Below are positions 42,636 through 52,175 of a stretch of 64,000 bases of DNA, piece after piece. How positions within the stretch are numbered: position 1 is the stretch's first letter; each line of letters opens with the position of its first letter. The notes beneath the pieces are model-generated. The model was not told where the DNA came from and did no database searches. It saw only the letters and a program-made list of their open reading frames with translations. The stretch comes from Bradyrhizobium manausense (GTDB taxonomy: Bacteria; Pseudomonadota; Alphaproteobacteria; Rhizobiales; Xanthobacteraceae), in NCBI RefSeq assembly GCF_018131105.1, contig NZ_JAFCJI010000001.1, positions 682,001-746,000 on the forward strand, written 5' to 3'. A program made the position numbers and the translations under genes.

Positions 42636-43262
42636 ATGAGTTCACAAGCGCGCAGGCTGGAACGTGTCGCGGTCGCACAGGCGCCGAGCGGACGGCCTGA
42701 CAGGACAGAGGTCGAGCAGGCGATCCGGACCATGATCCGCTGGGCCGGCGATGATCCGGCGCGGGACGGTTTGCGCGACACGCCGGATCGGGTCGCACGC
42801 GCTTTCGAGGAATATTTCTCCGGCTACGCGCAAGACCCGACCGAGATCCTGCAAAAGACCTTTGAGGAGATCGAAGGCTACGACGAGATGATCGTGTTGC
42901 GCGGCGTTCGCTTCGAAAGCCATTGTGAGCACCACATGGCGCCGATCGTCGGTCGCGCCTGGGTCGCCTATATCCCGCAAGGGCGCGTCGTCGGCATCTC
43001 CAAGCTCGCGCGTCTGGTCGACATCTACGCAAAACGTCTCCAGATCCAGGAGAAGATGACCGCGCAGATTGCCAACACCATCAACGACGTGCTCAAGCCC
43101 GAAGGCGTCGGCGTCATCATCAAGGCGACGCATCACTGTATGACCACGCGCGGCGCGCACAAGCCCGGGACCGATCTCGTCACCAGCCGCATGCTCGGCG
43201 TGTTTCGCGACAATGCACTGACCCGCCAGGAGCTGCTGGGACTGGCCAATTCGGACGACTGA
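42636..43262 (+). CDS. folE: GTP cyclohydrolase I
   Basis: 208 residues from ATG 42636 behind AGGGGAGG. Zinc ligands are Cys97 and His100 in [13 protein letters not shown], and Cys168 in [14 protein letters not shown]. The GTP-binding block [19 protein letters not shown] is complete. It converts GTP to 7,8-dihydroneopterin triphosphate, the first step of tetrahydrofolate synthesis. The N-terminal 20 residues are variable as usual. A Rieske/FAD reductase gene follows 19 bp later, perhaps co-transcribed. Confidence 0.96.
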   Translation: MSSQARRLERVAVAQAPSGRPDRTEVEQAIRTMIRWAGDDPARDGLRDTPDRVARAFEEYFSGYAQDPTEILQKTFEEIEGYDEMIVLRGVRFESHCEHHMAPIVGRAWVAYIPQGRVVGISKLARLVDIYAKRLQIQEKMTAQIANTINDVLKPEGVGVIIKATHHCMTTRGAHKPGTDLVTSRMLGVFRDNALTRQELLGLANSDD

Positions 43263-43281
43263 CCCGCAAGGAGGCAACGCC

Positions 43282-44805
43282 ATGACCGAGGACAAGAAGC
43301 CGAGCGGCCCCGACCTGACCAAGGGCGTGGCGCTCACCGCGTTCAAGGACGGCAAATTGCTCGGTCACGTCGGCGAGGAGGACGTCCTGCTGGTGCAGGC
43401 CGGCAGCGAGATCTTTGCGATCGAGCCGCTTTGCAGCCACTACCACGGCCCGCTCGCCGAGGGCCTCGTGGTCGGTGACACCATCCGCTGCCCCTGGCAT
43501 CACGCCTGCTTCGCCTTGCGCACAGGAGAAGCCACCCGGCCGCCGGCGCTGAACGCGCTGGCGGTCTGGGACGTCGCGTGCGATCGCGACAGGATCGTCG
43601 TTGCACGCAAGCGCGAGGCACCGGAGCCGTCGATGGCCCATCGCAACGCGCCGACACCGGAAAAATTCGTCATCGTCGGCGGCGGTGCGGCCGGCTTCGC
43701 GGCCGCCGAGACGCTTCGCCGCGAGGGCTTTGCCGGTGCCATCACCATGCTCAGCAATGACGGCGCGATGCCGGTCGACCGGCCCAATCTCTCCAAGGAC
43801 TATCTTGCCGGCAATGCGCCGGAGGATTGGCTGCCGCTGCGGGGCGAGGACTATTATCGGGACGCCGGCATCGATCTGCGGCTCAATTCCAACGTCGCGG
43901 CGATCGATCCGAAGACGCGGAGCGTGACGCTCGGCAATGGCGACAAGCTGCCGTTCGATCGCCTGCTGCTCGCCACCGGCGCAGAGCCGGTTAAGCTGCA
44001 GATCCCGGGGGCAGATCAGCCGCATGTGCACACATTGCGCTCGGTGGCCGACAGCCGTGCCATCATCAGGGCGGCGGGCAGCGCCAAGCGGGCACTGGTG
44101 ATCGGCGCCAGCTTCATTGGGCTCGAGGTCGCGGCCTCCCTGCGTGCGCGCAAGATCGAGGTCCACGTGGTCGCGCCCGAGGAGCGGCCGATGCAGAAGG
44201 TGCTCGGCCCCGAGATGGGCGACTTCGTACGCGCGCTGCACGAGGAGAACGGCGTCAACTTCCACCTCGAGGAAGCCGTCGAGAGGCTCGACGGCTTCCG
44301 CGCCACGCTGAAGAGCGGTGCCGTGATCGAGGCTGACCTCGTCGTGGTCGGTATCGGCGTCAAGCCGCGCCTCGCGCTCGCGGAGCAGGCGGGGCTGGCG
44401 GCCGACCGCGGCGTCAGCGTCAGCGAATTCCTCGAAACCAGCGTGTCCGGCATTTTCGCGGCCGGCGATATCGCGCGCTGGCCCGATCCGTATTCGCGGC
44501 AGACCATCCGCGTCGAGCATTGGGTGGTCGCGGAGCGGCAGGGCCAGACCGCGGCCCGCAACATGATGGGCAGGCGCGAGCGTTTCGACGCCGTGCCGTT
44601 CTTCTGGAGCCAGCATTACGACGTGCCGATCAACTATGTCGGCCACGCCGAGAGCTTTGACGACATCGTCATCGACGGCAGCATCAAGGACAAGGACTGC
44701 CTGCTGAAGTACCGCAAGGATGGCCGCGTCCTCGCGGTCGCCTCGATCTATCGCGACCTCGACAATCTCAAGGCCGAGCTCGAGATGGAGCAGTCGCGCG
44801 CTTGA
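43282..44805 (+). CDS. Rieske-domain FAD-dependent pyridine nucleotide-disulphide oxidoreductase (AIFM3-like)
   Basis: 507 residues from ATG 43282. The N-terminal Rieske [2Fe-2S] domain has ligands Cys51-His53 (CSHYHG) and Cys70-His73 (CPWHHACF). It is followed by a class-I flavoprotein reductase: FAD motif IVGGGAAGFAAAETLRREGF, the NAD motif region ALVIGASFIGLEVAASLRAR, and the second FAD block VSGIFAAGDIARWPDPY. The C-terminal ferredoxin-reductase-like domain follows. It transfers electrons from NAD(P)H to an unknown acceptor, possibly an oxygenase. The fusion resembles eukaryotic AIFL/AIFM3 and bacterial homologues of uncertain function. Confidence 0.93.
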   Translation: MTEDKKPSGPDLTKGVALTAFKDGKLLGHVGEEDVLLVQAGSEIFAIEPLCSHYHGPLAEGLVVGDTIRCPWHHACFALRTGEATRPPALNALAVWDVACDRDRIVVARKREAPEPSMAHRNAPTPEKFVIVGGGAAGFAAAETLRREGFAGAITMLSNDGAMPVDRPNLSKDYLAGNAPEDWLPLRGEDYYRDAGIDLRLNSNVAAIDPKTRSVTLGNGDKLPFDRLLLATGAEPVKLQIPGADQPHVHTLRSVADSRAIIRAAGSAKRALVIGASFIGLEVAASLRARKIEVHVVAPEERPMQKVLGPEMGDFVRALHEENGVNFHLEEAVERLDGFRATLKSGAVIEADLVVVGIGVKPRLALAEQAGLAADRGVSVSEFLETSVSGIFAAGDIARWPDPYSRQTIRVEHWVVAERQGQTAARNMMGRRERFDAVPFFWSQHYDVPINYVGHAESFDDIVIDGSIKDKDCLLKYRKDGRVLAVASIYRDLDNLKAELEMEQSRA

Positions 44806-44909
44806 TCTGTGTCAACGCCGGCGGCCGCCCCGGCTGATCTGCTGGCTGCGGTCCCGGCACCGTGCTATCCTGAGATGTGCTCCGGGGCATCACATGCAGG
44901 AGGTGCGTC

Positions 44910-45485
44910 ATGTCGTCTGCTTCGGATACGTCTCCCCATCTCGGCCTTGGCACCGGCATCGCCGCGCTGCATGCCAAATGGGGCTGGATCGTTGCCTTGG
45001 GTGCCGTCTACCTCATCGCCGGCTTCGTCGCGCTCGGCAGCGTCGTCATGGCGACGGTGGCCAGCGTCATCGTGGTCGGCGCGATGATGATCGTCGCCGG
45101 TGTCGCCGAGATCATCGGCGCGTTCCAGATGAAAAGCTGGGGCAAGTTCCTGATCTGGGCACTGCTCGGGGTGCTCTATGTCATCGCCGGCATCCTCACC
45201 TTCGACAATCCGCTGTTCGCGGCGGTGTTGCTGACGCTGTTCCTGGGTGCATCGCTGATCGCCTCAGGCGCCGTCAGGCTGTTTCTCGCTTTCAGCATGA
45301 AGCGCGAGAGTCCATGGGTGTGGGTGGCGCTGTCGGGCGCGATCACGCTGCTGCTCGGCCTCCTGATCGTGGCACGCTGGCCGGTGAACAGCGTCTACAT
45401 CCTCGGCCTGTTCCTCGGCATCGATCTGATCATGGCGGGCGCCGGCTGGGTTAGCCTGGGCCTTGCGTTGAAGCGACGCGGCTGA
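44910..45485 (+). CDS. HdeD family membrane protein
   Basis: 191 residues from ATG 44910 behind AGGAGGTG. Six hydrophobic helices with the DUF308/HdeD repeats are visible, such as WIVALGAVYLIAGFVALGSVVMATVASV and ALLGVLYVIAGILTFDNP. HdeD of E. coli is tied to acid resistance at high cell density, though most family members have no defined role. Probably monocistronic. Confidence 0.9.
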   Translation: MSSASDTSPHLGLGTGIAALHAKWGWIVALGAVYLIAGFVALGSVVMATVASVIVVGAMMIVAGVAEIIGAFQMKSWGKFLIWALLGVLYVIAGILTFDNPLFAAVLLTLFLGASLIASGAVRLFLAFSMKRESPWVWVALSGAITLLLGLLIVARWPVNSVYILGLFLGIDLIMAGAGWVSLGLALKRRG

Positions 45486-45560
45486 ACCATCAGCAACTCG
45501 ACGCAAGACCAGCTTCGCGCCACCTTCTTCCGTAAGGGGAGAAGGAAGCAGGAGACCAGC

Positions 45561-46790
45561 ATGGACTTTCAACACTCCGCCCGTTCGCTGGAGCTGCAGG
45601 AGCGCGTGCGCCAATTCATGCGGACGCATGTCGAGCCGGTCGAGGAGCTCTATTACGAGCAGGTGAAGCCGGAAGCCGTGCGCTACAGGACGCCGCCTGT
45701 GCTGCAGGATCTGAAGCGGCTGGCGCGGGAGCAGGGGCTCTGGAACCTGTTCCTGTCAGGCGAGCACGGTCCCGATCTTCCCAATTCAAGCCTCACCAAT
45801 CTCGAATATGCGCCGGTGAAGGAGATCATGGGCCGAATCCTCTGGGCGCCTGAGGTTTTCAATTGCTCCGCCCCCGATGTCGGCAACATGGAGGTGCTCG
45901 CCAATTACGGCACGAAAGCGCAGCAGGAACGCTGGCTGACGCCGCTGCTGGAGGGCCGCATCCGCTCCGGCTTCTCGATGACCGAGCCGCAGGTCGCCTC
46001 CAGCGACGCCACCAACATCCAGTGCGCGATCAAGCGCGACGGAGACGACTACGTCATCAACGGGCGAAAGTGGTTCACATCGGGCGCGATGAACGAGGAT
46101 TGCGAGATCCTGATCGTGATGGGCAAGACCGCGCCCGATGACCCTGATCGTCATCGCCAGCAATCGATGATCCTGGTGCCGAAAAACACACCCGGCGTCC
46201 GCATCATCAGGGATATGCTCACTTACGGCTATGACGACGCGCCGGTCGGCCATCCCGAGATCGTCTACGAGAATGTCCGCGTCCCCGCCGAGAACATGCT
46301 GCTCGGCGAAGGCCGCGGCTTCGAGATCGCGCAGGGGCGGCTCGGTCCCGGCCGCATCCATCATTGCATGCGGCTGATCGGCTGCGCCCAGCGCGCGCTG
46401 GAATTGATGTGCCAGCGTTCGGTGGCACGCACAGCCTTCGGCAAGCCGCTCGCCGAGCAGGGCTCGGTGCGCGAGGACATCGCCCACTCCTTCTGCGAGA
46501 TCGCGCAGGCGCGGCTGCTCACGTTGCAGGCTGCCGACAAGATGGACCGCGAAGGCAACAAGGCCGCACGCGACCTCATCGCGGCCGCCAAGATCGTGGT
46601 GCCGAGCATGGCCGCGCGCGTGATAGACCGCGCCATCCAGATCCACGGCGCCGCCGGCGTCTCGCAGGATACGTTCCTCGCGCGCGCCTATGTCTACGCC
46701 CGCTTCATCCGCATCGGTGACGGCCCGGACCAGGTGCATCTCGCCGCCGTCGGCAAGGAGCTGATCAAGCGTGGCGGTGTGATGGGGTAA
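45561..46790 (+). CDS. acyl-CoA dehydrogenase family protein
   Basis: 409 residues from ATG 45561 behind a GGAAGCAGGAG stretch. FAD-binding beta domain: [19 protein letters not shown] and [15 protein letters not shown]-terminal helical domain: [82 protein letters not shown]. The Arg replacing the usual base region ([12 protein letters not shown]) places it in the ACAD10/11-like group. That group acts on long or branched (4-hydroxy) acyl-CoAs and often travels with APH-like kinases such as the one at 1-309. A decayed fragment related to its 3' third lies at 54240-54490. It is convergent with the ABC importer operon. Confidence 0.9.
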   Translation: MDFQHSARSLELQERVRQFMRTHVEPVEELYYEQVKPEAVRYRTPPVLQDLKRLAREQGLWNLFLSGEHGPDLPNSSLTNLEYAPVKEIMGRILWAPEVFNCSAPDVGNMEVLANYGTKAQQERWLTPLLEGRIRSGFSMTEPQVASSDATNIQCAIKRDGDDYVINGRKWFTSGAMNEDCEILIVMGKTAPDDPDRHRQQSMILVPKNTPGVRIIRDMLTYGYDDAPVGHPEIVYENVRVPAENMLLGEGRGFEIAQGRLGPGRIHHCMRLIGCAQRALELMCQRSVARTAFGKPLAEQGSVREDIAHSFCEIAQARLLTLQAADKMDREGNKAARDLIAAAKIVVPSMAARVIDRAIQIHGAAGVSQDTFLARAYVYARFIRIGDGPDQVHLAAVGKELIKRGGVMG

Positions 46791-46794
46791 GGCG

Positions 46795-47640
46795 CTACTT
46801 GACGGCGCCGCCGGTGATGCCGGCGATGAAGCGGTCGAGGAAGAGATTGTAGGCTATAGCCACGGGGACGGCGGCGATCAGGGCGCCGGCCATGATCTCG
46901 CCCCAGAAGAATACGTCGCCGCGGATCAGGTCGGTCGACACACCCAGCGTGATCGGCTTCTGGTCGGACGACGAGACGAATGTCAGCGCGTAGACGAACT
47001 CCTGCAGGGTCAGGGTAAACGTGAAGATCACCACCGTCAGGATCGCCGGGATCGACAGCGGTACCGCCATCTTGATGAAGGCGCCGAACAGACTGCAGCC
47101 ATCGACGATCGCCGCTTCCTCGATCTCGACCGGGAGTGCCTTGAAGAATCCCATCAGCAGCCAGGAGCAGAACGGGATCGTGAAGGTCGGATAGACCAGC
47201 ACCAGCGACCACATCGAGTTCTGCAGTCCGAGTTCGGCGATGATCCGGGACAACGGCAGGAACAGCAGGGTCGGGGGCACCAGGTAGGTCAGGAAGATGA
47301 AGATGCCCAAAGCCTCGCCCCTGCGGCTGGTCATGCGCGCCAGGCTGTAGCCCGCCGGCACCGCGGTGACCAGCGTGATGGCGGTAACACAGATGCCGAT
47401 GATCAGGGAGTTCAACAGCCAGCGCGCGAACAGGGTCTCCTCGAACAGATACTTGATGTGTTCGAGCGTCGGCGACTCATTGAACCAGAACGGGGTGTTG
47501 GCGATGTTGTAGAGGTCGCTGTTCTGTTTGAACGCCGTGATCACCATCCAATAGAACGGAAACGCGGACAGGATGACGAAGATTGCGACGCCGAGAAAGA
47601 AGGCCGCCTCGCGGAACGAGCGGGCAACGGGGCGGGACAT
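46795..47640 (-). CDS. carbohydrate ABC transporter permease (MalG-type)
   Basis: 281 residues from ATG 47640 with six membrane spans. The EAA loop EIEEAAIVDGCSLFGAFIKMAVPLSIPAI marks a CUT1 MalG-type permease. It is the last gene of the operon and starts just beyond the stop of the MalF-type gene (1 bp gap). It forms the membrane pore with that partner for uptake of a sugar, polyol or sugar phosphate. Confidence 0.93.
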   Translation of the reverse strand: MSRPVARSFREAAFFLGVAIFVILSAFPFYWMVITAFKQNSDLYNIANTPFWFNESPTLEHIKYLFEETLFARWLLNSLIIGICVTAITLVTAVPAGYSLARMTSRRGEALGIFIFLTYLVPPTLLFLPLSRIIAELGLQNSMWSLVLVYPTFTIPFCSWLLMGFFKALPVEIEEAAIVDGCSLFGAFIKMAVPLSIPAILTVVIFTFTLTLQEFVYALTFVSSSDQKPITLGVSTDLIRGDVFFWGEIMAGALIAAVPVAIAYNLFLDRFIAGITGGAVK

Positions 47641-47641
47641 G

Positions 47642-48571
47642 TCAGATCTCCCGGCGACGAATGAAGCGCAGCATGAAAATCACCACGACAAGGAGAACCG
47701 GCAGCATGAACAGCGAGATGGCGGCGCCATGCGCGACGTCGCCGGACACGATGCCGGTCTGGAAACCGGCAAAGCCGAGCACCGAGGTCGCGCCGCCGGG
47801 GCCGCCCATGGTCAGCAAGAAGACGATAGAGAGATCGGTGAACGTGAAAACGATGCCGAAGATCAGGCCGATGGCCACGATCGGCAGGATCATCGGCAAG
47901 ATGATCTGGTAGTTGCGGCGCCAGAAGCCCGCACCATCGACCGTCGCGGCGTCGATCACGTCCTGCGGGACCGCCGTGATGCCGGCGAGGAAGATCACGA
48001 TGGCGAACGGGAAGAAGCGCCAGGCATTGATGACGACGATGCACAGCATCGCGAGGTAGGGATTGCCGAGCCAGTTCGGTGCGTCTTCGCGCGTGAGGAT
48101 GCCGGCTGCGATCAGGGTCCAGTTGATCACGCTGTAGAGCGAATCGAACATCCATTGCCAGGCGATCGTGGCGAGCGCGACCGGTACCGCAAAGGGCAGG
48201 ATGATAAGCGCGCGCACGATCTTGCGGCCGGGGAAAGGCCGCAACAGCAGGAAGGCGCCGAATTTCCCGAGCACGAGGCCGAGCAGTTGCGAGCCGAATG
48301 TGAAGACGAAGGTGTTGCGCAGGGTGTCGAAGAAAGTCGGGTCTTGCAGAATCTGCTCGAAGTTGGCCAGACCGACAAACTTCCAGGTCGGATTGTAGAT
48401 CGTGTAGGCGCTGAGTGAATAGTAGACCGCGAGCAGGAGCGGCAAACCGACCAGAAGCAGGACATAGATGATCGCCGGCGCGACCAGGATCGCTTCGAAC
48501 ACCCCGCGGCGGTCGAGGATGAAGTGAAAGCGTGAAACCGGCTTGGCAACAGGTTCCGCGATGACGGCCAT
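47642..48571 (-). CDS. carbohydrate ABC transporter permease (MalF-type)
   Basis: 309 residues from ATG 48571. It is a MalF/UgpA-type permease of the CUT1 family with six spans and the EAA loop VPQDVIDAATVDGAGFWRRNYQIILPMILPIV. The N-terminal arm FHFILDRRGVFEAILVAPAIIYVLL is typical. It is followed 1 bp after its stop by the MalG-type permease gene. Confidence 0.93.
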   Translation of the reverse strand: MAVIAEPVAKPVSRFHFILDRRGVFEAILVAPAIIYVLLLVGLPLLLAVYYSLSAYTIYNPTWKFVGLANFEQILQDPTFFDTLRNTFVFTFGSQLLGLVLGKFGAFLLLRPFPGRKIVRALIILPFAVPVALATIAWQWMFDSLYSVINWTLIAAGILTREDAPNWLGNPYLAMLCIVVINAWRFFPFAIVIFLAGITAVPQDVIDAATVDGAGFWRRNYQIILPMILPIVAIGLIFGIVFTFTDLSIVFLLTMGGPGGATSVLGFAGFQTGIVSGDVAHGAAISLFMLPVLLVVVIFMLRFIRRREI

Positions 48572-48586
48572 CGATGACCCTCCGGC

Positions 48587-49615
48587 TCAATGGCTCGCGC
48601 GGCGATCGCCGCTGGTGCCGAAATGGCGCAGCGCGCTGTTCTTCACCGCGAACCGGTGCCATTCACCGGGGCGGATGCTCCCCTCCGCCACGTGGGCCGG
48701 CGGCAACTTCGCCGTGATCGGCTGCTTCGAATCGAAGCCGTCCATCACGCCATAGACGATGCGCTCGGACCCGAGATATTCGGACCGGTCGACGCGAAAC
48801 GAAAATTCGGTCGCGGCGCCGTCTTCGATCATCTCTCTCGGCAGGAAGTTCTCCGGCCGGAATCCAAGATAACCGCCGCCGTTGCGGGTAACGATATTCA
48901 TCGGCGGCGCGCCGACAAAGGTCGCGACGAACAGGTCGGCAGGATCCTCGTAGATCTCGGTTGGCGTCCCCACCTGCCGAATCCGTCCATGGTCGATGAC
49001 CGCGATACGGTCGCCCATGCCCATCGCTTCGACCTGGTCATGAGTCACGTAGATGGTGGTGAGACGAACGCGCTGTTGAAAGTTCCTGATTTCCTGCCGC
49101 GCCGAGGTGCGTAGCTTGGCATCGAGATTGGACAGCGGTTCGTCGAGCAGAAGTGCCGTCGGCTCGCGGACGAGCGCGCGCGCGAGCGCCACACGCTGGC
49201 GCTCGCCACCGGAGAGCTGACGCGGCCGCCGGTCGAGAAGATGACCGATGCCAAGCAGCTGCGAGGCCCACTCGACCTTCTTATGGATCTCCTCGCGGGG
49301 CATGCGCTGCGTGCGCAACGGAAAGGCAATGTTGTTGCGTACCGTGTAGTGCGGATAGAGCCCATAGCTCTGGAACATCATCGCAACGCCGCGGGCGCGA
49401 GGCGGGATGTCGTTGACGACGTTGCCGCCGATCATCAGGTCGCCGCTCGTCTGTTGTTCCAGGCCGCAGATGATGCGCAGAAACGTCGTCTTGCCGCAAC
49501 CCGAGGGGCCGAGCAGCACCATGAATTCGCCGTCCGGCACGTTGAGCGAAATGCCGTTGACGGCGGGGACCTCGCCGAATTTCTTGACGATGTCCCTGGT
49601 CAAGACTGCTGACAT
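48587..49615 (-). CDS. carbohydrate ABC transporter ATP-binding protein (UgpC/MsmK-type)
   Basis: 342 residues from ATG 49615. Walker A GPSGCGKTT, signature LSGGERQRVALARAL, Walker B LLLDEPLSNLDAKLR and the H-loop in VTHDQVEAMGMGDRIAV are all intact. The C-terminal TOBE regulatory domain (FLPREMIEDGAATEFSFRVDRSEYLGSERIVYG) is present. It powers the importer at the membrane. It sits between the binding protein and the permeases, the usual CUT1 order. Confidence 0.94.
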   Translation of the reverse strand: MSAVLTRDIVKKFGEVPAVNGISLNVPDGEFMVLLGPSGCGKTTFLRIICGLEQQTSGDLMIGGNVVNDIPPRARGVAMMFQSYGLYPHYTVRNNIAFPLRTQRMPREEIHKKVEWASQLLGIGHLLDRRPRQLSGGERQRVALARALVREPTALLLDEPLSNLDAKLRTSARQEIRNFQQRVRLTTIYVTHDQVEAMGMGDRIAVIDHGRIRQVGTPTEIYEDPADLFVATFVGAPPMNIVTRNGGGYLGFRPENFLPREMIEDGAATEFSFRVDRSEYLGSERIVYGVMDGFDSKQPITAKLPPAHVAEGSIRPGEWHRFAVKNSALRHFGTSGDRRASH

Positions 49616-49648
49616 CGAACCTCCCGGAATTGACGCATGGGCACGGAA

Positions 49649-50992
49649 TCAGGTTTTGCCGTGCCACTTCGTGAAGATTGCCTCGGATTGCTGATGCGCC
49701 CATTTGACCGAGTCCTCGGCGGACAACTGGCCCGTCGCGGCCTTCGACATCATGTCGCAGATGATGAAGTTGTTGTAGACCTCGTCGACGGCGGGCCAGG
49801 ATGGCCCGGGATATCCCGGAGAGGCCGACCACTGCTCGGAATCCTGCAGTGCTGCCAGTTTGTCTGATGGCGTCGAGGTCGGATCGTTCGAAAGAATCGG
49901 CATCGGCTTCGGCACGAGATTGGCAAAACAGGGATTGTTGTAGCCTTCGCTCGCCTTGAACGCCTCCGGCCAATGATCGGCGTAGTATTTGAGGAATTCG
50001 ATCGCGCCTTCCTGGTTCTTGGCGAACTTCCAGATGCCATAGAACTCGGAAGCGCCGCCCATGATCTGGCGCACCGGTCCCTTCGGCGGAGCCATCACGA
50101 ACGTGTCGTCGGCGCCTTTCTTGTTTGCCTTCTGGAAGGTCCGGTAGGCCGAGATCGGGTTGACGATCATCGACCCGATGCCCGAGACAAGATAGCGGTT
50201 ATTGCTGGAGTCGTCCCACGACAACACTTCCGACGTCATCGCCTCCTTGTAAAGCGCGGTGACGAACTTGACGGCTTCGACCGTCTCCTTGCTGTTGAGC
50301 ACGACGTTTTTGCCTTCGGCGTCTTGAAGCGCACCGCCAAAGCTCCACAGCAGGCCGCGCCAGGTCGTGTTTGGGTCGTTGCTGTGCCCGAGCGAGATGC
50401 CGACCGGATGTCCCTTGGCTTTCAGCTTGGCGCCGCCGATACGAACATCGTCCCACGTGTCCGGCTTCATCCCGATTTCATCCCACATGCTCTTCCGGTA
50501 CATGGCGGGAAAGTTGATGTAGAAATCGGGGAATGCCGACCAGGTCTGGTTGTCCTGGTTGTAGCCGATCTGCCGGCCGATCGTGCTGACCTTGCCGTAT
50601 TTCTTCTCGGTCGCCTCGACCAGGCTTGTCACGTCGACGAGGAATTTGCGGTAGAGGTGCGCTCCGCCTGCGCCGTTCCAGCCGAAGATGTCGTGACCTG
50701 ATTGGCCCGAGGCTTCTGCAGCCGCACGCGCGGCGACGTTGCCGACCGGGATGTGATCGACGGTGACGCTGATGTTGTTCTTCGTGCCCCAGTCCTTCGC
50801 GAATTGATCGAACCACTTGTCGTATTCCGGAACGAAGTGGCTCCATTGCACGATGGACAGCGTCTTGGTGTCGGCAAGAGCTTTGGAGATGAATGGCCCG
50901 GTCAGGGACGGCGCCGAAGCGGCAGCAAGGGAGAGACCGGTTTGCTTCAGGAAACGCCGTCGCGTGACGCGCAGGGATCTAACCGTGCTCAT
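49649..50992 (-). CDS. carbohydrate ABC transporter substrate-binding protein (Tat-exported)
   Basis: 447 residues from ATG 50992. The N-terminus has a twin-arginine signal (RVTRRRFLKQTGLSLAAASA) and a cut near ALADTK, so it is exported folded through Tat. The class-I/UgpB-type fold is seen in LSIVQWSHFVPEYDKWFDQFAKD, VASGIG-like ligand loops and NPISAYRTFQKANKKGADDTFVMAPPKGP. It is the first gene of the operon and captures an unknown sugar or polyol. Regulatory inverted repeats lie upstream at 51101-51146. Confidence 0.93.
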   Translation of the reverse strand: MSTVRSLRVTRRRFLKQTGLSLAAASAPSLTGPFISKALADTKTLSIVQWSHFVPEYDKWFDQFAKDWGTKNNISVTVDHIPVGNVAARAAAEASGQSGHDIFGWNGAGGAHLYRKFLVDVTSLVEATEKKYGKVSTIGRQIGYNQDNQTWSAFPDFYINFPAMYRKSMWDEIGMKPDTWDDVRIGGAKLKAKGHPVGISLGHSNDPNTTWRGLLWSFGGALQDAEGKNVVLNSKETVEAVKFVTALYKEAMTSEVLSWDDSSNNRYLVSGIGSMIVNPISAYRTFQKANKKGADDTFVMAPPKGPVRQIMGGASEFYGIWKFAKNQEGAIEFLKYYADHWPEAFKASEGYNNPCFANLVPKPMPILSNDPTSTPSDKLAALQDSEQWSASPGYPGPSWPAVDEVYNNFIICDMMSKAATGQLSAEDSVKWAHQQSEAIFTKWHGKT

Positions 50993-51100
50993 CTTATCCT
51001 CCTCGGGATGTCGCCAGTTGGAGAAGGCTCATCCAGATGAGGGATCAGCTAGCTCGGCCCTGGATCTTGCTTTTTCCGCGTCACTATAGCTTTCCGGTAC

Positions 51101-51146
51101 TGATCGGCCGTTCGACTAAAGCCGATCACTTGGTACGCTGCCGTAC
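51101..51146. promoter_or_regulatory. paired inverted repeats upstream of the sugar ABC operon
   Basis: TGATCGGC (51101-51108) is mirrored by GCCGATCA (51121-51128), an 8-bp perfect inverted repeat with a 12-base spacer. Next to it GTACG-CTGC-CGTAC spans 51133-51146. They lie about 110-150 bp ahead of the binding-protein start, in the 228-bp gap between that operon and the end of the Crp/Fnr gene. They may be operators. Confidence 0.45.
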
Positions 51147-51220
51147 AGAGATCGACAGCGAGCGAGGCCGCGCGCGATGGCGGCATAACAAATGATAAAA
51201 AAGCTGTTCGAATGAGCGCC

Positions 51221-52003
51221 TCAGAAGCAGCTAAGGCAGCTGCGCATCTGGCTGTTGTCTGCGGACATGCGATGCTCGTGCAAGCCGCTGCGGTTCAGGT
51301 AGCCGTATTCCGATGCGATGATCTGATAGCATTCGCAGGTTCGACGCTCGAGCGCCGCGTGATTGCACACGTCGATGCCGCCGCGTTGCCTGACCAGTCC
51401 ACCGGTCTCTTCCAGTTCGGCTAGCGCCGTCGTGATGCTGGCGCGCCGCACGCCGAGGATGACCGACAGCATGTCATGCGTCACGGGAATGACCCGGTCA
51501 TCCAGACGGTCGACGGCAAGCAGCAACCAGCGGCTTAGCCGTTCTTCGAGGCTGTGGCGGGCGCTGCAAAGCGTGGTCTGGGCATTCTGGACCAGCAGCG
51601 CATGGATGTAGCCGGACAGTTGTTGCTGGACGTCGGGGTAACGGTGCGCGACCCTTCGCAGGTCGGATACCGCGATGCGCAATGCGTAGCCGGGGACCAG
51701 CATCAGGCATCGGTTGGCGGACCGCTGTATGCCGAGCACGGCCGCCACACCGACGAAGCCGAGCCGCCCGACCATCGCGATCTCGACCGGACCGTCGCGC
51801 TGCGTCCGCATCAGCATCGATGCAACGCCGCGCTCGATGAAGTAGATATGCTCGATGGGATGGTGATAATCCTGCAGGATTGCGCGGCGTTTGAGCGCGA
51901 CGGGCTGAAGGTAAGGACGGAGGGGCTCGAAGGACGCAGGCGCAAGTCCAGCCAGCAGGCGGTTCTGGACGCGAACCGTCTGCTCACGCTTGGCACTGCT
52001 CAG
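51221..52003 (-). CDS. Crp/Fnr family transcriptional regulator with no ATG/GTG/TTG start
   Basis: The frame encodes a full Crp/Fnr protein of about 260 residues only if translation begins upstream of the first ATG (51817). In the same frame, codons from 52003 give SSAKREQTVRVQNRLLAGLAP, then LKRRAILQDYHHPIEHIYFIERGVASMLMRTQ, the conserved cyclic-nucleotide-binding beta-barrel. The helix-turn-helix VTHDMLSVILGVRRASITTALAELEE follows. No ATG, GTG or TTG occurs between the upstream in-frame TGA and 51817; CTG at 52003 is the best start. It could be an unusual start, a start-codon mutation or a sequencing error. No Fnr-type Cys cluster is seen. Confidence 0.78.
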   Translation of the reverse strand: MSSAKREQTVRVQNRLLAGLAPASFEPLRPYLQPVALKRRAILQDYHHPIEHIYFIERGVASMLMRTQRDGPVEIAMVGRLGFVGVAAVLGIQRSANRCLMLVPGYALRIAVSDLRRVAHRYPDVQQQLSGYIHALLVQNAQTTLCSARHSLEERLSRWLLLAVDRLDDRVIPVTHDMLSVILGVRRASITTALAELEETGGLVRQRGGIDVCNHAALERRTCECYQIIASEYGYLNRSGLHEHRMSADNSQMRSCLSCF

Positions 52004-52175
52004 GGCACTGTCCAGCGCTATCCCATGGCACGCCTCCGAAGCATTCCGTCCCGGGCCTTGGCGGCCGGCTTTCGAATGCCTTCCGCTTCAAGCTACTCGT
52101 TCTTCGATCCGGAGTCACTGGCCATCGCTCGCGCAGCTTTCTCGGGGCGGACCTCATCGCCGCGGCAGCGATTTG

